Shown here: positions 16,641 through 24,676 of the stretch, piece after piece | How positions within the stretch are numbered: position 1 is the first letter of the stretch | Layout of the letters: the number at the start of each line of letters is the position of its first letter | Source of the DNA: Chersky-840 sp036511675 | Lineage (GTDB): Bacteria > Actinomycetota > Acidimicrobiia > Acidimicrobiales > UBA8190 | DNA: 64,000 bases | Assembly: GCA_036511675.1 (NCBI GenBank) | Contig: DATCBU010000117.1 | Span: forward strand, 10,860-74,859 | Direction of reading: 5' to 3' | Translations under genes and position numbers: made by a program | The notes under the pieces: model-generated | The model's input: the letters and a program-made list of their open reading frames with translations, nothing else | The model's database searches: none | What the model was told of the DNA's origin: nothing

Positions 16641-17384
16641 TCAGTCGACGGTCGACCAGAACGCCTCGAGGGCTTGTGCTCCTCGGGCGGGGTCCTGCAG
16701 CATCCACCAGTGCCCGATCCCCTCGAGCTTCTCCAACGACGCGCCGGCCCGCCGGGCGGAATTGGTCGCGCTGACGTCGGAGAGGAAGGGATCTTCGGTG
16801 GGGAGGAGCACGAGCCCCGGTTTGGGGATGTCTCGAAAGTCGGGTCCCCATTCGTGACCCACGTCCACCGCCGAGCGGTAGAGGGCGAGGATGGACTCGG
16901 CCATGAGGGGGTCCGCCCAGCTGGCCAGGGTCACGGCCCGCTCGGGCGGCACCCCGAACATCTCGAAGACCGAGCCGCGCTCTTCGGGCGCGATCGCCAT
17001 CTGCTGTTCGAAGAACTCTTCGCCCTCACCCGGCGTCTGCCAGATCTTGGCGAAGTCGTGCCACTCGAAGTTGACGTCACCGATACCCGCAGCATCGGTC
17101 ACCCATGACCGCACCAGGTCGGGTCGGGTGCTGACTACACGCACGACGAACCCTCCACCCCAGTCATGGCCGACCAGGTCGATGGGCCCCTGTGCCGCCA
17201 GCGTCTCGAGCTCGGAGACGAGCCCCTGCACGTACTCCTCCTTGGTGGAACCGAACCCGTCGGGTCGTGGGCACCCGAACCCGGGGAGTTGGGGAGTGAC
17301 GATGTCGCTGCGGTGCAGCTCCGAACGCAGGTGCTCCCACACGGCAGGTGTCTCGGGGACACCATGGACGAGGACCACAGGCAT
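16641..17384 (-). CDS. Alpha/beta hydrolase with Asp nucleophile
   Basis: From ATG 17384 the 247-residue product begins MPVVLVHGVPETP, supplying the oxyanion HGVP. The nucleophile elbow GHDWGGG carries Asp as nucleophile, typical of haloalkane dehalogenases and epoxide hydrolases. The acid and base regions are LLPTEDPFL and GIGHWWM. A start at 17420 would add twelve Pro/Ala-rich residues and is less likely. It is divergent from the LLM oxidoreductase. The substrate is not predictable. Confidence 0.87.
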   Translation of the reverse strand: MPVVLVHGVPETPAVWEHLRSELHRSDIVTPQLPGFGCPRPDGFGSTKEEYVQGLVSELETLAAQGPIDLVGHDWGGGFVVRVVSTRPDLVRSWVTDAAGIGDVNFEWHDFAKIWQTPGEGEEFFEQQMAIAPEERGSVFEMFGVPPERAVTLASWADPLMAESILALYRSAVDVGHEWGPDFRDIPKPGLVLLPTEDPFLSDVSATNSARRAGASLEKLEGIGHWWMLQDPARGAQALEAFWSTVD

Positions 17385-17458
17385 GGGGGCAGCTTGGCAG
17401 CCAGGTGGGGGCGCGCTCAAGCGGTCGTGGGCCGCCGGAAATGCCTAGGGTTCGTCCG

Positions 17459-18394
17459 ATGCGCTTCGGGGTCCTTCTCCTTCCGGAATTTCGATGGTCG
17501 CAGGCCCGGTCCTTGTGGCGCCGGGTGGAGGAGCTCGGCTTCGACCACGCCTGGACCTACGACCATCTGGCCTGGCGGTCGCTGCGCGACGCCACGTGGT
17601 TCGGAGCCGTCCCGTTTCTTGCTGCGGGCGCGGTGGCAACCGAGCGGATACGGCTCGGCACCCTGGTGGCGTCGCCCAATTTCCGGCACCCGGTACCCTT
17701 CGCTCGCGAGCTGGTGACCCTCGACGACATCTCCGACGGTAGACTGACCCTGGGGATCGGAGCCGGGGGGGAGGGTTGGGACGCGGTCATGCTCGGCCAG
17801 GACCCGTGGTCCCGGGCCGAGCGCGCCGATCGGTTCGCCGAGTTCCTCGACGTGCTCGACCGCTTGCTCCGCCATCCCGAGGCGTCGTATCGAGGCAGGT
17901 TCTATGTGGCGGTGGACGCTCGCACCCATCCGGGATGCGTGCAGGAGCCCCGTATCCCGTTCGCGGTGGCGGCCACCGGGCCTCGCGGCATGGCGGTGGC
18001 CGCCGCCCACGGGGACACCTGGGTGACCACCGGTGATCTCGGCCCCGAGGGCACGTTGCTCGACGCCGAGGAGGGCGTGCGGGTGGTGCGCGCCCAGATG
18101 GCGCGCCTGGACGAGGCGTGCGCGGCCATCGGCCGTGACCCCGCCTCGATCGGCCGGCTGGTGCTCACCGGGCCCCGACTGGGGGCCGGGTTGCACTCGC
18201 CCGACGCCTTCGACGAGACCGCCGGGCGGTACGCGGAGGCGGGCGTCACGGACTTGGTGGTCCATTGGCCCCGTGCGGAGGACCCTTATGCGGGCGACCA
18301 GACCATGTTCGAGCAGATCTTCTCCGACCGAGCACACGAGCGCGCACATGGCGTGGAACCAATCGGCGACGTGGGGGGTCAAGAACAGATGTGA
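17459..18394 (+). CDS. LLM-class (luciferase-like) flavin oxidoreductase
   Basis: The 311-residue protein from ATG 17459 has the TIM-barrel features of luciferase-like monooxygenases: an MRFGVLLLPEF opening, WTYDHLAWRS, TERIRLGTLVASP, FARELVTLDDISDGRLTLGI and GAGGEGWD. Members use FMN or F420; in Actinomycetota F420 use is common but cannot be proved here. Its stop overlaps the probable GTG start of an ECF sigma gene (GTGA), so the enzyme and the sigma factor may be translated together. Confidence 0.9.
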   Translation: MRFGVLLLPEFRWSQARSLWRRVEELGFDHAWTYDHLAWRSLRDATWFGAVPFLAAGAVATERIRLGTLVASPNFRHPVPFARELVTLDDISDGRLTLGIGAGGEGWDAVMLGQDPWSRAERADRFAEFLDVLDRLLRHPEASYRGRFYVAVDARTHPGCVQEPRIPFAVAATGPRGMAVAAAHGDTWVTTGDLGPEGTLLDAEEGVRVVRAQMARLDEACAAIGRDPASIGRLVLTGPRLGAGLHSPDAFDETAGRYAEAGVTDLVVHWPRAEDPYAGDQTMFEQIFSDRAHERAHGVEPIGDVGGQEQM

Positions 18395-18960
18395 GGGCAG
18401 TCGCGGTCCCGGCAGGGAGGGTCGAAGGGTTGCGAGCGAAATCGGAGGGCCCGGGTCCCCGGACGAGGGTGGATCAAGAGGACGCCTTCGAGGCGGCCAT
18501 GCTCGAGCACGGGACCCGCCTGGCGCGGATGGCCTTCTATCTGTGCGGAGACCGGACCCGGGCCGAGGATCTCGTGGCTGAGGCGTTCGCCGGTGCGTGG
18601 CCCAAATGGTCGGCCGGACGGATCGAGGCCCTGGCCCCGTACCTCCGCCGGGCCGTGGTCAATCTGGCGGCCAAGGAGCATCGGCACCGGCTGGTGATGT
18701 TCCGCCACGACGAACGCGCCCCGTCGCCGGCCCCGGCACCGGGGGCCGACGAGAACCTGTGGGCCCGGGTCGACCTGGGTCGCGTGTTGGCCGCTCTGGC
18801 GCCCGCCCAACGGGTGGTCGTGGTCCTGCGCTACGTCGAGGACATGACCGAGTCGGACATGGCCGCCTTCCTCGGGGTGTCTCCCGGCACGGTCAAGTCC
18901 CGGTTGGCCCGGGCCCTCGACGCCATGCGGGCGCGACTCGAAGGAGGCGACGATGCCTGA
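18391..18960 (+). CDS. ECF-type sigma factor (second)
   Basis: The product has about 189 residues. Region 2 shows MLEHGTRLARMAFYLCGDRT and AEDLVAEAFAGAW. Region 4 shows LAPAQRVVVVLRYVEDMTES with the helix-turn-helix AAFLGVSPGTVKSRLARALD. The GTG at 18391 overlaps the LLM enzyme stop; a GTG at 18470 would remove a basic 26-residue extension and is also plausible. The 3' end overlaps the downstream membrane-protein gene by 8 bp, implying co-expression of sigma factor and partner. Confidence 0.9.
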   Translation: MRAVAVPAGRVEGLRAKSEGPGPRTRVDQEDAFEAAMLEHGTRLARMAFYLCGDRTRAEDLVAEAFAGAWPKWSAGRIEALAPYLRRAVVNLAAKEHRHRLVMFRHDERAPSPAPAPGADENLWARVDLGRVLAALAPAQRVVVVLRYVEDMTESDMAAFLGVSPGTVKSRLARALDAMRARLEGGDDA

Positions 18961-20137
18961 GCGCGACGACATCGAGGCGCAGCTCCGGCAGGAGCTGCTG
19001 CGTCAGGCGCCCGAATTCGAACTGGGGACGTCCCTGCCCGGCCGGGTGTCGGCGTTGGTGCGGCGGAGCCACCGTGTGCGGATGGCCGTGGTCATCGGGG
19101 CCGCGGCTGTCGTGGTGGCGGCGGTCGCCGTCCCACTCTCCTCACTGCGCTCCGAGCCCTTGGGTCGCAAGATCACTCCCGCCACCACACCCACCACGCC
19201 CACCACCTCGACGACCCCGTCCACGCCGACCTCGACGACGACGCCCCCGAACGTGGCGCTGGCGCCCTTCTCCTGTGCTTCGCTCGATCTCTGGACCACG
19301 CCGACAGGGACCCCGGTGTCCTCCACGGTCACCCTGGGCCTGGTGTCGGCCACCCTTACCGGGACCAGGGCGACGACTCCGGGTGACGACCCGGCGTTAT
19401 CGAATCCGGTGCTGTCGGTGGGTCAGGCGGTGCTGTCGGGGCCGGCCGTGACCCAACCCTTCCCGAGCGGCTTCGGCTTCCACATGTCGGTGGCCCCCCC
19501 CGCCCAGGCCGACGCCGTGATCCCCTGGTCCATCGCCCCGGCCTCGCCCCAGGGGTCGACGTCGCCGCCCAACTCCGACGCGCTGTGCCTGGCCGAGTTC
19601 CCCGGCTTCAGTCTGCCCACGGTCCTTCTGGGTCTGGACACGGGCGGCGCGCACTGCTGCACCGTGGTCCGCGCCATCGCGATCTCGTCGTCCGGGCACG
19701 GTCCCGTCGTCGACGACGAGGTGGGCAACCCCGCTGCCTCGCTGGCGGCGGATGGCCACAGCGCCGTGATCGTCAGCGCCGACAATGCCTTTGCCTATGC
19801 CTTCGGCTCCTATGCTGCCTCGGGCCTCCCCCTCAAGGTGCTGCAATTCGGGGCGGGAGGTTTCACCGATGTGACGCGCCAGCACCTCGACTTGGTGGCC
19901 AAGGACGCCGCCACATGGTGGACGACGTTCAATGCCGACCCGGGGAACGGGCTCGGCGTGTTGGCGGCCTGGGTGGCCGACGAATGCGTCGTCGGGCAGG
20001 CAACGAGCGCGTGGTCGACGGTGGGCCAGTTGCAGATGCAGGGAAAGCTCGGCGGTCCCGTCGGCTGGCCCACCGGCACCGCCTACGTGTCGGCGCTCAA
20101 GACTTTCCTCGCGCAGCACGGGTACTGCCCGGCGTGA
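18953..20137 (+). CDS. Membrane protein with Thr/Pro stalk, likely sigma partner
   Basis: This 394-residue protein has about 40 cytoplasmic residues (ERDDIEAQLRQELLRQ, then an Arg-rich run), a membrane helix about 42-65, a Thr/Pro stalk about 74-98, and an external domain with several cysteines (SCASLDLW, AHCCTVV, DECVV, YCPA). No known enzyme motif is seen. The architecture parallels the product at 6147: a short inner tail, one helix, then a sensor. Its gene likewise overlaps an ECF sigma gene. There is no zinc anti-sigma signature, so its regulatory role is inferred from context. Confidence 0.7.
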   Translation: MPERDDIEAQLRQELLRQAPEFELGTSLPGRVSALVRRSHRVRMAVVIGAAAVVVAAVAVPLSSLRSEPLGRKITPATTPTTPTTSTTPSTPTSTTTPPNVALAPFSCASLDLWTTPTGTPVSSTVTLGLVSATLTGTRATTPGDDPALSNPVLSVGQAVLSGPAVTQPFPSGFGFHMSVAPPAQADAVIPWSIAPASPQGSTSPPNSDALCLAEFPGFSLPTVLLGLDTGGAHCCTVVRAIAISSSGHGPVVDDEVGNPAASLAADGHSAVIVSADNAFAYAFGSYAASGLPLKVLQFGAGGFTDVTRQHLDLVAKDAATWWTTFNADPGNGLGVLAAWVADECVVGQATSAWSTVGQLQMQGKLGGPVGWPTGTAYVSALKTFLAQHGYCPA

Positions 20138-20260
20138 CCTGTTGCACCGCGCCACGGCCTGCGGGATCGGTTTCCAACAACATCTGGCGTCACTCGCCGG
20201 TTGGGCCCGGCGGCTGAGTCCGAAAACTGGGCTGGCACTCGGCCGGTATCGTGGCAAGCC

Positions 20261-20854
20261 GTGCCTGGTCCTACGGCCCGCAAGGCGACCGTCGCCGATG
20301 TCGACGCGCTCGCCACCACACTGGCTCGTGCTTTCGACGACGACCCCCTGACGACGTGGCTCTTTCCCGCGGCGGAAGCTCGGCGTCGCAAGCTCCCGAC
20401 CTTCTTCCGCTCCCTGCTGCGGGCATCGCTTCCCTTCGGGGAGGTGTACACGAACGGAGAGGCGCAGTGTGCGGCCATCTGGAACCCTCCGGGAACGTTC
20501 CCGATGGGTTGGGTTACCGACACCCGGCTGGGCCTGGCCACCACGCGCTTGGTGGGGCTGCGGATCGCCGTGTGCGCCAAGGGCCTCATGTACTTCGCCA
20601 GTCATCACCCCAAGGAGCGTCACTGGTACCTCCAGATGCTCGGGACCGAGCCTGACGTGCAGAGCCGGGGCCTGGGCTCCGCCATCCTGGCGCCGGTGCT
20701 CGAACGCTGCGACCGCGAAGGCGAGCGCGTGTACCTGGAATCCTCCAAGGAGCGCAACATCCCGTTCTACGCCCGGCACGGCTTCGCCGTCACCCAGGAG
20801 ATCCAGGTGCCCCGGGGCCCGGTGGTGTGGGCCATGTGGCGCGACCCCCGCTGA
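20261..20854 (+). CDS. GNAT-family N-acetyltransferase
   Basis: The GTG at 20261 gives a 197-residue product of the Gcn5-related fold. Landmarks are VDALATTLARAFDDDPLTTW in the first helices, WYLQMLGTEPDVQSRGLGSA (the acetyl-CoA pyrophosphate loop Q/RxxGxG/A) and NIPFYARHGFAV near the end. It transfers an acetyl group to an unknown amine. An in-frame ATG at 20201 would add 20 residues of poor quality. Confidence 0.87.
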   Translation: MPGPTARKATVADVDALATTLARAFDDDPLTTWLFPAAEARRRKLPTFFRSLLRASLPFGEVYTNGEAQCAAIWNPPGTFPMGWVTDTRLGLATTRLVGLRIAVCAKGLMYFASHHPKERHWYLQMLGTEPDVQSRGLGSAILAPVLERCDREGERVYLESSKERNIPFYARHGFAVTQEIQVPRGPVVWAMWRDPR

Positions 20855-21046
20855 GCATCGCGCCAGATCGTTGTTCCCGGCCGCCGTCAGCCGGACCTCC
20901 TGGGTGCTGGCACCACAGCGCATCGACGGGTTGACCACCTTGGAACCGGCCCGGCCCTCCGCCACACTGCGATGGGACGGGTCTGGCCAGGTGACCGACG
21001 ACGAGGGTGGGAGCGTGGGAACGCAACGGTCAGACAGCGCAGCGTC

Positions 21047-23632
21047 GTGACCGGACAGGCCCTCGCCGTCGCCTGGTACCGGTTCCGGGCCACCTTCGGT
21101 CACCGTCGGGGCGGGTACCTGGCCATCGTCCTACTGGTGGGGTTGGTGGGTGGCGTGGCTATGGGTGCGCTGGCTGCGGCCCGACGCACCCAGTCGTCCT
21201 TCGCCACCTACTTGGCCAGCACCAATCCGTCCAATTTCGACGTGTCGGTCTTCGGCGGATTCAACAATTCCAGCGGCGCCGTGTACTCCGCCGCGGCCAC
21301 GAAGGAGATCGCCGCGCTGCCCGGCGTCAGGCACGTCGAGGCGGGCATCGTGCTCACCGCCGCCCCCCTGCTCCGAAACGGCGCTCCCCGTCTCGACTCC
21401 GCCGTCCTGCAGAACACCTTCACCGTGGCCAGCGTCGACGGTCTCTATTTCGACCTCGACCGCTTGGCGGTCACCGAAGGACGCATGGCGAACCCGGACC
21501 GGCCCGACGAGATCGTCATGACCGCGGTGGCCGCCCATCTGCTCGGGTTCCACGTCGGTGAGGTGATCCCCTACGGGTTCTACACCCAGCACCAGCAAGG
21601 TCTGCCGGCCTTCGGCACGCCCAAGGTCCCTCCTCACCGACGGATCGATGAAAAATTGGTGGGGCTGGTCCAGGTGAGCAATGCCCTCGTGCAGGACGAC
21701 ATCGACCGGCTCCCCACCTTCATCTTCTTCACGCCCGCGTTGGGCAAGGAGGTCGTGGCCGACGGAGGCCACGTCGAGGGCGGGGCCATCACCTACGGGT
21801 TGCAGATCGACGGCGGGAACGCCGGCGTGGCCAAGGTGGAGCGGGAATTCTCCACCCTTGTCCCGAGGCGCACGACGGCTGCCTTCCACGCCATCTCGCC
21901 GGTCGAGGCCAAGGTGGACCGGACCGTCAAGCCGCTCGCCATCGCCCTGGGCGTGTTCGGCATGGTGGCCGCTCTGGCCGCGTTGCTCATCGGTGTCCAG
22001 ATCATCTCGCGCCAGCTGCGCGCCGCCGACGAGGACCTGGGCGTGCTGCGCGCTCTGGGGGCGACTCCCGGGACCACCATCGCCGACGGACTGCTCGGCA
22101 TGGTGGGGGCCATCACGGTGGGAGCGCTGCTGGCGGTGCTGGTGGCCGTCGCCCTGTCACCGCTGTCTCCGCTGGGCCCGGTTCGGTCCGTGTATCCGGG
22201 CTCGGCCATCGCCTTCGACTGGACTGTGCTCGGCAGCGGGCTCGCCGCGCTGATCGTCGGGCTCGGCGCCTTGGCGTTGGCGCTCGCCTATCGCAGCGCA
22301 CCGCACCGGGTGGCGCAACGCCAGGGGGATCCGTCCCCACGTGGCTCGAGGGCCGTGCGCGTCGTGGCGTCGACTGGTCTTCCTCCGTCTGCGGCCGTGG
22401 GGGTGCGGTTCGCCCTCGAGTCCGGTCGGGGCCGCACCGCCGTCCCGGTGCGATCGGCCTTGCTGGGTGCGGTGCTGGCGGTGGCCCTCGTCGTGGCCAC
22501 GCTGACCTTCGGGAGCGGTTTGCAGGCGCTTGTCTCGCATCCCTCGCTGTACGGATGGAACTGGACCTACATGCTCAATCCGACCAACACCGTCCCCTCC
22601 CAGGCCGAGGCCCTGCTCGCCCACGACCACGACGTCGCGACGTGGGCCGGGTACGACTACAACGATGCCGAGATCAACGGCCAGACCGTTCCCTTCCTCT
22701 TTCAGGACTCGCAGTCCGACACGAGCGATCCGATCGCCCCCCCGATCCTGAGCGGGCACGGCGTCGAGGACAAGGACCAGATCGTGCTGGGCGCGGCGAC
22801 GATGCAGCAGCTGCACACGCGTCTCGGCGGCACGGTGGTGGTGAGCTTCGGCCTCCCCAAAGATGCACCCTTCTACCTGCCACCCACCCCTGTCGTGGTG
22901 GTGGGGACGGCCACCATGCCCGCCGTGGGGTTCTCCAGCGTCATCTCCGACCACACCTCCATGGGGACCGGGGCGCTGGTCAGCAGGGGCGTCGAGCCCG
23001 CCGCCTTCCAGAAGGCCCAGCTCAGCGGCGACCCCACGCTCAACGGTCCGGACCTGATCTTCGTGCGGCTCCGGGGCGATGTTCCTCGTGCGGTGGGCCT
23101 GGCCGGTCTGCGACGCATCGCCGCCTCAGTCACCCGCGACCTCGCCGCGGTGCCCAACGGGGGTGGCCAGGGCAACAGTGTCACGGCGGTGGGGGTGCAG
23201 CGCCCGGCCGAGATCGTCAACTACCGCAGCACCGGCGCCACGCCCACACTGCTGGCCACTGCACTCGCCGCCGGGGCGGTGATCGCGCTGGGTCTCACCC
23301 TGGCGGCCTCGGTGCGCCGCAGACGACGCGATCTGGCCTTGTTGAAGACACTGGGCTTCACGCAGCGGCAGTTGGCGGCCGCCCTGGCCTGGCAGGCGTC
23401 GGTGGCGGCGGTCATCGGGGTCGTCGTGGGGGTGCCCGTCGGCATCGCGCTCGGGCGCTGGTTGTGGGATCTGTTCGCCCGCCAGATCTACGCCGTGCCC
23501 GACGCCACCGTGCCCGTCGTGTCGGTGGTCGTCGTGGCCCTCGGTGCCTTGGTGCTCGCCAACATCGTGGCTGCGTTGCCGGGGCGCAGTGCGGCCCGTA
23601 CGCCCACGGCGGTGCTGTTGCGCTCCGAGTAA
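21047..23632 (+). CDS. FtsX-like ABC permease, two permease domains
   Basis: The protein of about 861 residues has one N-terminal helix (GYLAIVLLVGLVGGVAMGAL), a long external region, a three-helix FtsX/MacB core (about residues 305-420), a second external domain with helices around residues 490-510, and a final three-helix core. MacB-like permeases use ATP for substrate extrusion or signal transfer, but no ATP-binding gene is adjacent. A start at GTG 21047 is preferred over ATG 20972. It shares organisation and short motifs (ARRTQSSFA versus GRRTASAFP) with the permease at 40103-42502. Its substrate or regulatory target is unknown. Confidence 0.85.
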   Translation: MTGQALAVAWYRFRATFGHRRGGYLAIVLLVGLVGGVAMGALAAARRTQSSFATYLASTNPSNFDVSVFGGFNNSSGAVYSAAATKEIAALPGVRHVEAGIVLTAAPLLRNGAPRLDSAVLQNTFTVASVDGLYFDLDRLAVTEGRMANPDRPDEIVMTAVAAHLLGFHVGEVIPYGFYTQHQQGLPAFGTPKVPPHRRIDEKLVGLVQVSNALVQDDIDRLPTFIFFTPALGKEVVADGGHVEGGAITYGLQIDGGNAGVAKVEREFSTLVPRRTTAAFHAISPVEAKVDRTVKPLAIALGVFGMVAALAALLIGVQIISRQLRAADEDLGVLRALGATPGTTIADGLLGMVGAITVGALLAVLVAVALSPLSPLGPVRSVYPGSAIAFDWTVLGSGLAALIVGLGALALALAYRSAPHRVAQRQGDPSPRGSRAVRVVASTGLPPSAAVGVRFALESGRGRTAVPVRSALLGAVLAVALVVATLTFGSGLQALVSHPSLYGWNWTYMLNPTNTVPSQAEALLAHDHDVATWAGYDYNDAEINGQTVPFLFQDSQSDTSDPIAPPILSGHGVEDKDQIVLGAATMQQLHTRLGGTVVVSFGLPKDAPFYLPPTPVVVVGTATMPAVGFSSVISDHTSMGTGALVSRGVEPAAFQKAQLSGDPTLNGPDLIFVRLRGDVPRAVGLAGLRRIAASVTRDLAAVPNGGGQGNSVTAVGVQRPAEIVNYRSTGATPTLLATALAAGAVIALGLTLAASVRRRRRDLALLKTLGFTQRQLAAALAWQASVAAVIGVVVGVPVGIALGRWLWDLFARQIYAVPDATVPVVSVVVVALGALVLANIVAALPGRSAARTPTAVLLRSE

Positions 23633-23657
23633 CGCCGGCGGGTTCAGGTGACGGGCG

Positions 23658-24299
23658 TCACGCGACCCGGATCTCGCCCGAGGGTGAGGCCAGCAGGAGT
23701 GCGGTGGGCCCGGTGTCGCCACCGACGCGCACGTCGACGCCCTGGGGCGGATCTGCACCCAGCCAGCCCGACAGGGCCACGGGGTCGGGCACGTGCAGCT
23801 CGAGGCGGGCGAACCCGGTGGCTCCACAACGGTGGACGACGTCACCGAGGCGTGCCGGGTGGAGCTGGGCGTCGTCCCAGACCATGAAGGCGCACCGCCA
23901 CGGCGCTTCCCATGACGCGTCCACCGCCACGCAGCGCCAGCGCACGGTGGTCCCATCGCCGAGGATGCGCTGGCGGTGCTCGACGGGGAGCCCGACACGC
24001 GCCGCGGTGGCGTCGATGTCCCCGGGCGTCACCTCCATCGACCAGCGGGCCACACCGGGGCCGCGCCTCGCCAAGGCGGCCAGGACCGGGCGTCCCTGGG
24101 GCGAGGACCGGGCCTCGCCCTCGTCGACGACGGCGAGAAGCTCGAGATACTGCGTGCCGAGGGGCACGATGAGATTGGCCGTGCCCCGCCCCGGATGCCG
24201 GCCGCCGTCGAGGACGGTGAGACCGAGCGCCTCGGTCCGCCGGCGGGCCGAGGCGAGGTCGGTGACGAGGACGATGGCCTGGACGAGCCGGTCAGCCAT
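23658..24299 (-). CDS. Glyoxalase-like (VOC fold) protein
   Basis: The 213-residue protein has the beta-alpha-beta-beta-beta layout of the glyoxalase-like/vicinal-oxygen-chelate fold: AIVLVTDLASARRRTEALGL with VLDGGRHPGRGTANLIVPLG and YLELLAVVDE. The metal ligands (His, Glu) are only partly placed, so it may be a non-enzymatic binding protein or a dioxygenase relative. It is convergent with the FtsX gene. Confidence 0.75.
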   Translation of the reverse strand: MADRLVQAIVLVTDLASARRRTEALGLTVLDGGRHPGRGTANLIVPLGTQYLELLAVVDEGEARSSPQGRPVLAALARRGPGVARWSMEVTPGDIDATAARVGLPVEHRQRILGDGTTVRWRCVAVDASWEAPWRCAFMVWDDAQLHPARLGDVVHRCGATGFARLELHVPDPVALSGWLGADPPQGVDVRVGGDTGPTALLLASPSGEIRVA

Positions 24300-24352
24300 G
24301 ACGGGGAGCGGTCCCGGGCCCGGCGCGCCGTGGGGTGCGAGATGATGGCGTC

Positions 24353-24676
24353 ATGACGCCGGCCAAGACGGCCAATTCCCGTTGGTCCTTGTGGTCGGAG
24401 GACTCGGTGCTGTCGATCGGGTCCAAGGGCTCGTTCATGTCTATCGGCTCCATCGGCTCGGCGTGCTCGATCGGGTCGATCGGCTCGTTCCTGTCGGCCT
24501 TCTCCATCGGTTCGGCCGGTTCACTGGGCTCGGTGCTCTCGGCGCGGTCGCGGTGGTCGGCGATGTCCTTCGGCGCCGCCAGGGCGATCCTCGCCGGAGG
24601 GCCCAACTCGGACCAGGATCGGTCGGAGCGGGGTCAGTCGGTCCAGGGATCGGCGGAGTCGGCGTCGATCTCGTAG
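24353..24676 (+). CDS. Ser/Ile/Gly-rich SIGS-repeat protein
   Basis: From ATG 24353 the product has about 107 residues. After a short polar start (TANSRWSLWS) it carries about five 9-residue repeats: VLSIGSKGS, FMSIGSIGS, ACSIGSIGS, FLSAFSIGS and AGSLGSVLS. A similar SRWSAMSFGA piece and a polar tail follow. Such near-perfect beta-type repeats may form a solenoid or amyloid-like stack. I know of no assigned function. It is transcribed toward aceE and overlaps its 3' end by 43 bp. The antisense frame is also open because the repeat is periodic; the sense frame is favoured by its amphipathic repeat. Confidence 0.6.
   Translation: MTPAKTANSRWSLWSEDSVLSIGSKGSFMSIGSIGSACSIGSIGSFLSAFSIGSAGSLGSVLSARSRWSAMSFGAARAILAGGPNSDQDRSERGQSVQGSAESASIS

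Noticed and set aside
24292..24606. A Glu/Pro-rich repeat ORF (EPxEP) antisense to the SIGS-repeat gene.
   Set aside because: The repeat period is forced by the SIGS codons; the sense frame has a better hydrophobic/serine pattern, and the antisense start has no better support.
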